Origin: an uncultured Saprospiraceae bacterium
Lineage (GTDB): Bacteria > Bacteroidota > Bacteroidia > Chitinophagales > Saprospiraceae
Assembly (NCBI GenBank): GCA_937974625.1
Contig: CALJVJ010000131.1
Span: forward strand, 1 to 33,150
Direction: 5' to 3'
DNA length: 33,150 nucleotides
Position 1 is the first letter of the stretch, and every line of letters begins with the position of its first letter. This document shows positions 9,059-16,492 of this stretch, one piece after another. A program made the translations under genes and the position numbers. A model generated the notes under the pieces. That model had not been told where the DNA came from and ran no database searches. It saw only the letters and a program-made list of their open reading frames with translations.

Positions 9059-9166
9059 AAAATTTTCTAAGGATTTTGGAAAAGGTAGTTGTAAGCTAAA
9101 TGATTTTGTCAATGACAAAATTGATGAAATTCACTTTTGCGTTTTTATTTTTTGCCTTTAGTTTTG
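9059..9166 (+). promoter_or_regulatory. conserved promoter block B upstream of the aminotransferase
   Basis: This second copy of the block at 2877-2984 has the same length and order. It contains a perfect 19-bp palindrome ATTTTGTCAATGACAAAAT (9103-9121). The -33 TTG is at 9137-9139, and 19 nt later comes TAGTTTTG (9159-9166), an exact TAnnTTTG box. The palindrome lies just upstream of -33, a typical activator position. The predicted transcript starts near 9173 and has a leader of about 130 nt. The remainder of the gap 8890-9304 holds a weak hairpin (8893-8926) and the tandem repeat at 9198-9231. Confidence 0.65.
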
Positions 9167-9197
9167 TCTTAAGGCGAACAGATTAAAGTTTGTCTTT

Positions 9198-9231
9198 TAT
9201 ACTAGTCTATAAACTATACTAGTCTATAAAC
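9198..9231 (+). repeat. 17-bp perfect tandem duplication
   Basis: TATACTAGTCTATAAAC occurs twice in direct contact (9198-9214 and 9215-9231). The second copy also forms an inverted repeat TAGTCT/AGACTA (9220-9225 and 9233-9238). It lies in the predicted leader of the aminotransferase gene, about 70 nt before its start codon. Confidence 0.85.
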
Positions 9232-9304
9232 AAGACTATTGAAAAAATTAGACATACTCTGAGTGACAAACCTAGAAATTAATAATCATTCAATTAAAAA
9301 AATT

Positions 9305-10486
9305 ATGACCGCTAAAATAAATAGAAGAAATTGGTTGAAAGCTACCTCGCTAACTAGTGCAGGTTTAGCAATGGGCACCAGTACCAGCTTATTTGCAACA
9401 ACTAACAACTCCCTACAATTGAATGAACATCGTCAATTTTGGGAATGGGAAAATACTACTTTAATCCCTCCGAGAGATTTGTGGAATTTGAAAGCTCGAC
9501 TGTTAGCCAATGAAAATCCTTATGGTCCTTCTCCTTCCGCAAGATTGACGATTATGGAATCCGTTGCTACTGGCAATAGATATGGACAAGGAGACGCTGC
9601 TAAGCTGATTGAGATGATAGCAGAGAAAGAAGGTGTTTCGAAAGAATATATTATGCTTGGCCCAGGTTCTTCCGATTTATTGGAAAAAACTGCTATTACC
9701 CACTTTTTAGAAGGGGGCAATATAGTGTCGGCTGACCCAGCTTATATGTCTATTATTAAGACTGCCCAAAACATGAAGGCAGAATGGAAATCGGTTCCCT
9801 TGACACCAACTTGGGAACATGATTTAGACGGTATGGAAAAGGCGATTGATGCCAAAACTCAATTGGTTTATATCTGTAATCCTAATAATCCTACTGGTAC
9901 GATTACGGATGGTAAAAAACTATGGGCTTTCTGTTCCAAAGTGGCGGATAAAAAGCCCGTTTTTGTAGATGAGGCATATTTAGAATTTATGGACCCGAAA
10001 GACCAACACAGTATGGTTGGTTTGTTGAATGAAGGTAAAAATGTAATCATCTCTCGTACTTTCTCCAAAGGACATGGGATGGCAGGAATTAGAGTAGGTT
10101 ATATCGTGGCTTTGCCGAGTACTTTAGAAAAAATTCAAACGATTACGAGAAGTAATATGAGTATGAATGTGACCGCTGTAAAAGGAGCGATGGCTAGTAT
10201 GAAAGATACTGGTTTTGTTGAAAGTTGTCGTATTAAAAATAAAGCATGTAGAACGTATGTCTGTGAGGAATTGAGCAAACTTGGTTATGAATATTTACCT
10301 TCTCACACCAGTTTTGTTCTTTTCCCCATAGCTATATCTGGAGATGCTTATTTGAAGAAAATGTTTGCAGAAAGTATTGGCGTTCGTGCTTTTAAAGTCT
10401 TTGGCAAAGACTATTGTCGAGTTAGTATCGGTACGATGGAAGAGATGAAACTATTCGTAGATGCCTTTAAAAAAGTAATGGTGTAA
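9305..10486 (+). CDS. Tat-signal HisC-like PLP aminotransferase
   Basis: This 393-residue protein is a class I/II aminotransferase of the histidinol-phosphate aminotransferase group. I prefer the ATG at 9305 over an upstream in-frame GTG (9263) because it places the twin-arginine motif NRRNWLK at residues 6-12, followed by a hydrophobic stretch, as expected of a Tat leader. PLP-fold motifs are intact: NPNNPTG (192-198), VDEAYLEF with Asp222 and Tyr225, SRTFSKGHGMAG with Schiff-base Lys255, and a C-terminal Arg372 (YCRVSIG) for the substrate carboxylate. An exported PLP enzyme is uncommon, since cytoplasmic biosynthetic HisC lacks a leader. No other his genes are present. It likely acts on an amino acid or derivative outside the cytoplasm, but the substrate is unknown. 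An AEC permease follows on the same strand. Confidence 0.9.
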   Translation: MTAKINRRNWLKATSLTSAGLAMGTSTSLFATTNNSLQLNEHRQFWEWENTTLIPPRDLWNLKARLLANENPYGPSPSARLTIMESVATGNRYGQGDAAKLIEMIAEKEGVSKEYIMLGPGSSDLLEKTAITHFLEGGNIVSADPAYMSIIKTAQNMKAEWKSVPLTPTWEHDLDGMEKAIDAKTQLVYICNPNNPTGTITDGKKLWAFCSKVADKKPVFVDEAYLEFMDPKDQHSMVGLLNEGKNVIISRTFSKGHGMAGIRVGYIVALPSTLEKIQTITRSNMSMNVTAVKGAMASMKDTGFVESCRIKNKACRTYVCEELSKLGYEYLPSHTSFVLFPIAISGDAYLKKMFAESIGVRAFKVFGKDYCRVSIGTMEEMKLFVDAFKKVMV

Positions 10487-10762
10487 AATAGATGTTATCA
10501 AATTTATTAATCTGCAAGAGGAATTATCTAATTGTTGATATTTTTTAATGTTTTGAACGCACCTGATTGTATTTTGGAATAAAGTTTATTATTCAATGTT
10601 TTATAGTAAGTTGTTTTCGCTTGTGCAAAAGTAGAATTGTTTACTTCTGAGTAATTGAGGTACAATTTTACTTGTGCACAGTTTATACTATTTTAATTAA
10701 TCGATAAATACAATTTTTAAAAATAGAACCCTGGAGCGTTTTTAGACGGTTAAATAAGAGAT

Positions 10763-11878
10763 ATGGGAATTGCATTACAAAAAACAATTGCGTTCATTTT
10801 ATTGATAGGAATTGGCGTTTTATTGAAAAATAAAATTAAAACTAAAGAAGAATTAAAGGGGGTAAAAGCGGTTATTTTAAATATTGCTTTACCTGCTACA
10901 ATTTTTATTGCTTTACTAAAAATTGATATCAAACCTAGTCTAATTTTACTTCCTATATTGGCTTTAGCTGCCAATTTGATTTTATGGTTTGGGGCTAAGT
11001 TTTTTTTGAAGACACTCGGCATTGCAACTGATTCCCCAAAAAGCCGAACCTTACAACTTTTGATACCCTCTTTAGCCCCTGGACTTTCTTGTTTTCCTTT
11101 TGTCGTCGAATTTTTGGGAGACGAAAGTTTGGCTTTAGCAGCATTTGCTGATGTAGGTAACAAGATTTTTGTTTTAATCATTCTATATGTAGTATCGATG
11201 CATTGGTATTATAAATTGGTTGCCAAACAAAGTATACAAACAGAGCGGCCAAATAGTAAATTAAAAGATTTAGGGTGGTCTTTGCTGAGAGAACCAATCA
11301 ATATGGTTTTGCTAATAGCTATCCTAATGCTTTGTTTTGGTTTTAATCTGCAATCGTTACCCAATTTTTTGCAAGATTCCATCGCTCGGATGAGTGTGTT
11401 AATGACTCCCTTAGTCTTAATGTTTATCGGAATAGCCGTAAAGTTTAAAAAGTCGGATTTGGTATTCCTGCTTCAAATTTTGTTTTGGCGGTCAGGTTTT
11501 GCTTTTATGGTAAGTGCTGCTTTATTATTTTTTCTGCCAGCTGATTTACCTTTATATATGATATTGTTGGCAGTAGTTTTTCCTCAAAGTGCTTGCAGTT
11601 TTTGGCCTTTTGCCCATATGACTGCTATCGAAACATTAGAATTAGACCAACCTAGTATCAAAACGTTTGATTTGGAATTAGCTTTGAATATGTTAGCTTT
11701 TTCTCTACCTTTTTCTACCATCATCATTTTAACCATCTGTAGTAGCGGGAAATTATTTGCGGATGTTTATACTGTTTCTGGATTAGGTTTAGCTTTTATT
11801 GGGGTTGCTTTTTTGCCCCTCTTGACGAAAGTTAAGACCGTTTTTAAAAGTTCAGTGAGTTATGACAGATTAGGGTAG
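10763..11878 (+). CDS. AEC-family permease (auxin efflux carrier-like)
   Basis: This 371-residue integral inner-membrane protein has about ten hydrophobic segments in two halves, typical of the AEC family, which exports or imports small carboxylates and related organic acids. Characteristic features are the N-terminal helix followed by KTKEELKGVKAVILNIALPATIFIAL (residues about 26-51; the LPA turn is typical) and FADVGNKIFVLIILYV (about 129-144). The second half resembles the first (ARMSVLMTPLVLMFIGIAVK). It lies 276 bp after the aminotransferase on the same strand; the gap shows nothing I can name. A joint role in amino-acid or keto-acid exchange is inference. A strong terminator follows. 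Confidence 0.88.
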   Translation: MGIALQKTIAFILLIGIGVLLKNKIKTKEELKGVKAVILNIALPATIFIALLKIDIKPSLILLPILALAANLILWFGAKFFLKTLGIATDSPKSRTLQLLIPSLAPGLSCFPFVVEFLGDESLALAAFADVGNKIFVLIILYVVSMHWYYKLVAKQSIQTERPNSKLKDLGWSLLREPINMVLLIAILMLCFGFNLQSLPNFLQDSIARMSVLMTPLVLMFIGIAVKFKKSDLVFLLQILFWRSGFAFMVSAALLFFLPADLPLYMILLAVVFPQSACSFWPFAHMTAIETLELDQPSIKTFDLELALNMLAFSLPFSTIIILTICSSGKLFADVYTVSGLGLAFIGVAFLPLLTKVKTVFKSSVSYDRLG

Positions 11879-11950
11879 TTTAGTCAAGAATAAATTAGGT
11901 TTTCGTTGAAATATAGCCATAATTTGTTGATAATTTAAATTAGTTACCGA

Positions 11951-11986
11951 AAGTACCTTCCACTACCAAAAGGAAGGTGCTTTTTT
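11951..11986 (+). terminator. Rho-independent terminator after the AEC permease
   Basis: The stem AAGTACCTTCC / GGAAGGTGCTT has 11 bp with one G-U pair and a 9-nt loop, and is followed by T6. It ends the permease transcript and separates it from the beta-lactamase-like gene. Confidence 0.85.
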
Positions 11987-11996
11987 AGTTTTAGGA

Positions 11997-12004
11997 TAAT
12001 TTTG
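11997..12004 (+). promoter_or_regulatory. possible -7 box for the MBL gene
   Basis: TAATTTTG matches TAnnTTTG exactly and lies about 58 bp before the preferred ATG. No good TTG is present at -33, where the terminator stem sits, so support is limited. Confidence 0.3.
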
Positions 12005-12062
12005 TTTTGACGAATAATACAGATAAATTAAGTACATTTTTTTGAATATAAAAGACAGAATT

Positions 12063-12806
12063 ATGAACTGTAATTTCTATCTCTTGGGATTGATACTATT
12101 CTTGTTCATCGCTTGTAAAACGCCTAACGAAATAGCTTATCAATACGAGTCGGAAAACTTAAAAATTGAGCAACTCTCTCCACATACCTATGTCCATATT
12201 TCCTATTTGAATACCAACGATTTTGGTAAAGTAGCATGTAATGGAATGGTCGTAATTAATAAAGGAGAGGCAATTATCTTTGATACGCCAACGGATGATG
12301 TTGCCTCCCAAGAATTGATAAATTGGATAGAGACGGAAGTCAAAGCTGAGGTTAAAAAAGTAGTCGTCACACATTTTCATGTAGACTGTTTGGGTGGATT
12401 GCAAACATTTCATGATAAAAACATCCCTTCTTATGCGAATGCCTTGACCATAGCATTAGCTAAAGAAAACGAGGTCGAGACCTTGCCGAAAAATGGGTTT
12501 GATGCACTTCTAACCTTAGAGGTAGGTGAAAATAAAGTGATTAATGAATTTGTAGGAGAAGGCCATACAAAAGATAATATTATCTGCTATTTTCCTAAGG
12601 ACAAGGTGCTATTCGGTGGCTGTTTAATCAAGTCCCAAGGTGCAGGAAAAGGAAATTTAGTGGATGCGAATGTCGAAGAATGGTCAAACACCGTCAGCCA
12701 AATAAAATTAAAATACAAAGATGCTCAAGTCATTATTCCAGGACATGGAAAGGCTGCGGGAATTGATATATTGGATTATACGATTGATATGTTTAAAAAC
12801 TTGTAA
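12063..12806 (+). CDS. subclass B1 metallo-beta-lactamase-like lipoprotein
   Basis: From the ATG at 12063 this protein has 247 residues (a TTG seven codons upstream is in frame but less likely). The signal peptide ends LFIAC (Cys18), so it should be a periplasm-facing lipoprotein. All six B1 zinc ligands are present with spacing close to that of known enzymes: His104, His106 and Asp108 (THFHVDCLGG), His168 (GEGHTKDN), Cys187 (LFGGCLIK) and His228 (IPGHG). The GNLVDANVEEW segment after the Cys and the CNGMVV/FDTP opening are also typical of B1. These enzymes hydrolyse beta-lactams with two zinc ions. Activity is not proven, since some relatives are weak or act on other substrates. The gene has its own upstream terminator boundary and no mobile element nearby, indicating a resident chromosomal gene. 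Confidence 0.9.
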   Translation: MNCNFYLLGLILFLFIACKTPNEIAYQYESENLKIEQLSPHTYVHISYLNTNDFGKVACNGMVVINKGEAIIFDTPTDDVASQELINWIETEVKAEVKKVVVTHFHVDCLGGLQTFHDKNIPSYANALTIALAKENEVETLPKNGFDALLTLEVGENKVINEFVGEGHTKDNIICYFPKDKVLFGGCLIKSQGAGKGNLVDANVEEWSNTVSQIKLKYKDAQVIIPGHGKAAGIDILDYTIDMFKNL

Positions 12807-12870
12807 CTATCCGTTGGCAGCTATCCGTTGGCAGCCTTACGTTGGCGAAATTAGGTCGATGGCCAACGGA
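12807..12870 (+). repeat. 14-bp tandem repeat with inverted copy between convergent genes
   Basis: CTATCCGTTGGCAG is repeated twice in contact (12807-12820 and 12821-12834), with a partial third copy (CGTTGGC near 12840). An inverted copy GCCAACGGA (12862-12870) can pair with TCCGTTGGC of either full repeat. It lies right after the MBL stop codon and before the end of the convergent sulfatase gene, and may serve as a transcription-end structure. Confidence 0.7.
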
Positions 12871-12911
12871 TTAGGTCATAAATATAAGTTTAATAAGCTG
12901 GTTTTCTTTTG

Positions 12912-14696
12912 TTAAATTCGTTTAAACATCATCAATCTAAAATCCATCAATTCCTTTCCAGGAATAGCTAAAGCATTTAAACTTAGGGTACCCTTTCCCT
13001 TTTTTAAAGAAATCTTTCCCATATTTAACGGCTTAAAGTACTTAGTGTAAGACTCTCCATTTGGGTAACGGTAGCTATCTAATCCTAACAGCGGCGGGTC
13101 ATGTGCCTCTGTAATCTTACTAGTCAAAGCGCTATCTTGAAATCGAACCTCAAATTCACCTCCGATATTTTCTTTAGCACAAGTGTAATACAAAATAACC
13201 TCAAAATCTCCATTTTCAACGACTTCTACGTCCCAAAAAATCTTATCATTTACATCTGTCCAATTTTGAAAAAAAGAACAGTTGGGCCATCGATTGGAAC
13301 GCTTTATATTACCAGTTGCGATTCCATCTCTAGCGGGTATTTGAGTAATGTAATAATCAGGATGCCCTAGTGGAAAAGCGCGCGTATCTTTTTCGGGGAG
13401 TTCTGTTGCAATAGTTGTTAGCCAATCTTTATGTGCGGTAGTTAATGCTTTGTAGACTTCAGGAAATTCGTTTGCCACATCTATCCTTTGTGCTGGGTCG
13501 TTGACCATATCAAAGAGTTGTCCTTCGTGACCCAATCGAAAATTTTGACTTCGGACACTCAGCTTATCTCGCCAATAATTAAAAAGTAGTCTATCTGCCC
13601 ATTTAACATTTGGATTCATTAAAAGAGGTCGGAGACTTTTTCCATCTAAAGGTTTGCTAGATGTATAGTCAATACCTGCTAAATCTGTAAGCGTTGGAAA
13701 AAAATCGAGCGCGGAGGCTATCGTTTCAATTTTTGTGCCTGCTGGAATTTTGTTTGGCCATTGGATAAAAGTAGGGGAGCGGACTCCACCTTCATCTACC
13801 GACCCTTTTTGACCTTTCATTTGCCCATTCCATCTAGCACCATTTGGACCATTATCAGATAAATACACTACGATGGTATTTTCTGCCAACTTTAGTTCTT
13901 TTAATTTAGTCATTAATCGGCCGACATTCCAATCTATATTTTCCACAAATGCCAATGCTGCTTTGGTATGCTCGATTTCTTCTGTTCTTCTGCCATCCCC
14001 CAAATCTGTTAATGCTTTGTCTTTGAATCTGTCCCACCATGCTTGTGGCATGTGCATAGGGCTATGTGGGGTATTTAAAGGCAAGTAAGCAAAAAATGGT
14101 TGGTCTTTATTTTTTTCTATAAAAGCCATTGCCTTATTCGTCAAATCATCAGGTAGGAAGCCTTCCCCTTTGACTAAATGCCCATTGTGTTCTAAAATTG
14201 GGTCAATGTAATTTCCCCAATGCCCTGAACAAAAACCATAATATTCTTCAAATCCTCTGCCATTTGGATGATAAGGATATTGCATGCCGCTATGCCATTT
14301 TCCAAAAGCGCCTGTTTTATAGCCTGCTTTCAGGAATACTTCTGCAATGGTCGTTTCGTCTAAATCTATCCGCTCACCACCTTGAGAAGTAGCATAGACA
14401 CCACATCTAACTGCATAACGACCAGTCAAAATTTCTGCTCTTGTTGGAGAACAAACGGCACTTACGTAAAACTGGTCTAGTATTGCTCCATTTTTGGCTA
14501 AATGGTCAATATTGGGGGTCATCAAGTTTTTGTTGCCGCTGATACTTAGGTCACCCCAACCTTGGTCGTCTGTCAGTATGAAAAGGATATTAGGTGATTT
14601 TTTAGTAGTTGTATGGTCATTGATATTACAGCCAATTACCAAACAAAGGAGTAGTGAGATGGGAAAAAAATTGAGTATTTGATTCAAATAAACCAT
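12912..14696 (-). CDS. sulfatase lipoprotein (arylsulfatase/GalNAc-6-sulfatase-like)
   Basis: This 594-residue protein has a lipoprotein signal ending LVIGC (Cys23). The sulfatase fold begins NILFILTDDQGWGDL with metal-binding Asp43 and Asp44. The activation motif CSPTR starts at Cys82, which must be converted to formylglycine by an anaerobic or FGE-type maturase not present in this window. GKWHSG and YLSDNGPNG (Asp281, Asn282) supply further active-site residues. Beyond the canonical domain (about residue 460 on) is an additional beta-rich segment of roughly 120 residues (IFWDVEVVENGDFEVILYY), suggestive of a carbohydrate-binding-like sandwich. It probably removes sulfate from sulfated glycans, but the substrate is not evident. 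It is convergent with the MBL gene and stands alone on its strand. Confidence 0.95.
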   Translation of the reverse strand: MVYLNQILNFFPISLLLCLVIGCNINDHTTTKKSPNILFILTDDQGWGDLSISGNKNLMTPNIDHLAKNGAILDQFYVSAVCSPTRAEILTGRYAVRCGVYATSQGGERIDLDETTIAEVFLKAGYKTGAFGKWHSGMQYPYHPNGRGFEEYYGFCSGHWGNYIDPILEHNGHLVKGEGFLPDDLTNKAMAFIEKNKDQPFFAYLPLNTPHSPMHMPQAWWDRFKDKALTDLGDGRRTEEIEHTKAALAFVENIDWNVGRLMTKLKELKLAENTIVVYLSDNGPNGARWNGQMKGQKGSVDEGGVRSPTFIQWPNKIPAGTKIETIASALDFFPTLTDLAGIDYTSSKPLDGKSLRPLLMNPNVKWADRLLFNYWRDKLSVRSQNFRLGHEGQLFDMVNDPAQRIDVANEFPEVYKALTTAHKDWLTTIATELPEKDTRAFPLGHPDYYITQIPARDGIATGNIKRSNRWPNCSFFQNWTDVNDKIFWDVEVVENGDFEVILYYTCAKENIGGEFEVRFQDSALTSKITEAHDPPLLGLDSYRYPNGESYTKYFKPLNMGKISLKKGKGTLSLNALAIPGKELMDFRLMMFKRI

Positions 14697-14870
14697 TACA
14701 GACTTCTTTTTTCGTTACTTATTCTGGCTTTTCCATTATTAATAAAACAGTAAAATACTTTTTTATGTTAAATTTTTAGTTGGATGCAACTATTCTTTTG
14801 TTTTGTTCATCATTAGTATAAGAACGATTATCCCCATTTTTGGTAGGATTGTCGAATAAATGTACGTTTT

Positions 14871-14891
14871 AAGATACTTTTAACGTATCTT
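14871..14891 (+). promoter_or_regulatory. inverted repeat, possible operator for the 72-aa gene
   Basis: AAGATAC and GTATCTT form a perfect 7-bp inverted repeat separated by 7 nt, 43 bp before the small gene. A near-match -7 box (TATTTTG) follows directly. The two divergent genes here are the sulfatase and the small peptide gene. Confidence 0.35.
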
Positions 14892-14934
14892 TATTTTGTA
14901 AAAGTCACCCAACTGCCCCTAAATCTATTTCTTT

Positions 14935-15153
14935 ATGAAAAAATTGAAAACTCAAGTCATCGCCTTCGCCTTCCTTGCTATTGCAAGTATCGCTGCTTAT
15001 GCTTACATCGGGATGGTGAACCCTCAACCTAATAATAAGGCTTTGTATGGGGTAGGGCAAGATACACCAGAAGAACAAGTTTCTTTACCTGATGTAGAGA
15101 TGGTTAATAAAATCATAGATGCTGGAAAGAAGTTGAAAGCTTTTGGTAAATAA
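14935..15153 (+). CDS. small exported or membrane-anchored protein, unknown
   Basis: This 72-residue product begins MKKLKTQ and has a hydrophobic segment at about 8-27 (VIAFAFLAIASIAAYAYIGM), consistent with a signal peptide or single membrane anchor. The remaining part is short and polar and ends in a Lys-rich amphipathic helix (VNKIIDAGKKLKAFGK). I do not recognise the family. A 15-bp terminator directly downstream and an inverted repeat upstream support it as a real independent transcript. Confidence 0.6.
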   Translation: MKKLKTQVIAFAFLAIASIAAYAYIGMVNPQPNNKALYGVGQDTPEEQVSLPDVEMVNKIIDAGKKLKAFGK

Positions 15154-15198
15154 ATATACTCAGAAAACTATTCGATATAATTTTTTATAGTTTAATAG

Positions 15199-15235
15199 AA
15201 AAGGGATAAGCATTTGATAATGCTTATCCCTTTTT
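15199..15235 (+). terminator. terminator after the 72-aa gene
   Basis: A perfect 15-bp stem (AAAAGGGATAAGCAT / ATGCTTATCCCTTTT) with a 6-nt loop runs into T5. It serves the small gene and may also stop transcription from the convergent DctP gene. Confidence 0.9.
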
Positions 15236-15270
15236 AAATTAAGAAGGAAGTATAAACTTCTGAACCGCAG

Positions 15271-15316
15271 GGAGGATAGGATGCACCTTTCTAAAATGTG
15301 TAGGTATCTATCCTCC
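15271..15316 (-). terminator. hairpin at the end of the DctP gene
   Basis: GGAGGATAG and CTATCCTCC form a perfect 9-bp outer stem around a loop that can pair further (GCAC/GTGT). It begins immediately after the DctP stop codon read on the minus strand. No T-tract follows, so it may stabilise the mRNA end with the next hairpin acting as terminator. Confidence 0.5.
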
Positions 15317-15319
15317 TAC

Positions 15320-16444
15320 TTACTTCTGTAATTTATTATAAAACACCTTTTCCGTTACTGCTGCCCAAGCTTTTGCCCTTTGTCTGAATTCATCAAATGA
15401 GGCATACACTTTTTTAGCAAAAGGGTCACTGGCGGTAATTTCTGCTAATATTTCGTCGGTATAGACTCTAAGTTGGTCCAAGACTTCATCTGGGAAATAG
15501 CGAATGTCTACATTCTTTTCTTTTATTAACTTATCCAAGTATAGACTATTCTGTGCTTCAATTTCTGATAACATCCAGTTATTACATCTGAGAGAGGCTG
15601 TTTCAATAATTACTTGTAGGTCTTTTGGTAAAGCATCAAACTTTGGTTTGTTGATAAACAATTCTAAAGTTGTGCCTGCTTCATGCCATCCCGGAGAATA
15701 GTAATATTTGGCGATGTCTTGGAACCCCATTTTATAGTCATGAAAAGGACCAATCCACTCCGTTGCATCAATTACGCCTCTTTCTAAGTTGGTATATAGC
15801 TCACTTCCGGGAGCAAGTACAGGAGAACCTCCCGCTTTTTCTAAGACTTTGCCACCAAAACCAGGAATCCGCATCTTTAAACCTTTCAAATCAGCTAAAG
15901 AATTGATTTCTTTATTAAACCAACCACCCATTTGTACCCCTGTATTCCCACAAGGAAAAGGGACTAAATTAAATTTGGCGTATAATTCTCTCCAAAGTTC
16001 TAATCCGCCGCCACTCACCAACCAAGCATTCATTTGCTGCGCATTCATACCAAATGGAACACTAGCAAAAAACTGTGCAGCAGGGGCTTTCCCTGCCCAA
16101 TAATAGGCACCACCATGCCCCATTTCCGCTGTTCCACTGCTGACGGCATCAAAGGATTCTAGCGGGGGGACTAATTCGCCTCCACCATATACTTTGATTT
16201 TCATGCGACCACTGGACATCTCTTCAATCCACCCTGCCATTTTCTCTAATCCTTCTCCAATGATAGGATAATTTGGTGGCCAAGTAGTCACCATTTTCCA
16301 ACGGTACTTTTTGCCTGTATTGATAGCTGGGCTTCCGTCTGTGCTAGTTTGTTCACTCGTTCCACAGGCTGCTGCCACCGTAGATAAGGCCACGGTTCCT
16401 AAAGCAGTTTTCTTTAAAAAGTTTTTTCGATTTATTTTTTTCAT
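15320..16444 (-). CDS. TRAP transporter substrate-binding lipoprotein (DctP/TakP-like), Tat-type leader
   Basis: This 374-residue protein resembles DctP-family solute receptors, especially the TakP branch that binds 2-keto acids. The leader NRKNFLKKTALG is Tat-like but has Arg-Lys instead of Arg-Arg, and ends in lipobox VAAAC (Cys27). Family features include WPPNYPI near the mature start, LKGLKMRIPGFGGKVLEKAGG with the conserved carboxylate-binding Arg, GVIDATEWIGPFHDY, and GWHEAGTTLELFINK. TRAP receptors normally work with DctQ/DctM membrane subunits, but none is encoded in this window. It forms a probable two-gene unit with the upstream MBL hydrolase (48-bp gap). Ligand prediction as a keto acid or other organic acid is tentative. 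Confidence 0.92.
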   Translation of the reverse strand: MKKINRKNFLKKTALGTVALSTVAAACGTSEQTSTDGSPAINTGKKYRWKMVTTWPPNYPIIGEGLEKMAGWIEEMSSGRMKIKVYGGGELVPPLESFDAVSSGTAEMGHGGAYYWAGKAPAAQFFASVPFGMNAQQMNAWLVSGGGLELWRELYAKFNLVPFPCGNTGVQMGGWFNKEINSLADLKGLKMRIPGFGGKVLEKAGGSPVLAPGSELYTNLERGVIDATEWIGPFHDYKMGFQDIAKYYYSPGWHEAGTTLELFINKPKFDALPKDLQVIIETASLRCNNWMLSEIEAQNSLYLDKLIKEKNVDIRYFPDEVLDQLRVYTDEILAEITASDPFAKKVYASFDEFRQRAKAWAAVTEKVFYNKLQK

Positions 16445-16492
16445 GATATTTGATGATTCTTGGTGTCTTGCAATGATTGAGAAGCAGGAAAA

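Noticed and set aside
9198-9231. Replication iteron or CRISPR-like repeat
   Set aside because: Only two contiguous copies without spacers exist, and no replication or cas gene is near.
9263-9304. Upstream GTG start for the aminotransferase
   Set aside because: It would place 14 polar residues before the twin-arginine motif; the ATG at 9305 gives a normal Tat leader.
9305-10486. Histidine biosynthesis hisC
   Set aside because: It has an export leader and no his genes next to it, so the biosynthetic assignment is unsupported.
8214-10735. AGAACCCTGGA occurring at 8214-8224 and 10725-10735
   Set aside because: An 11-base match in intergenic DNA of this length is not surprising, and the flanks do not align.
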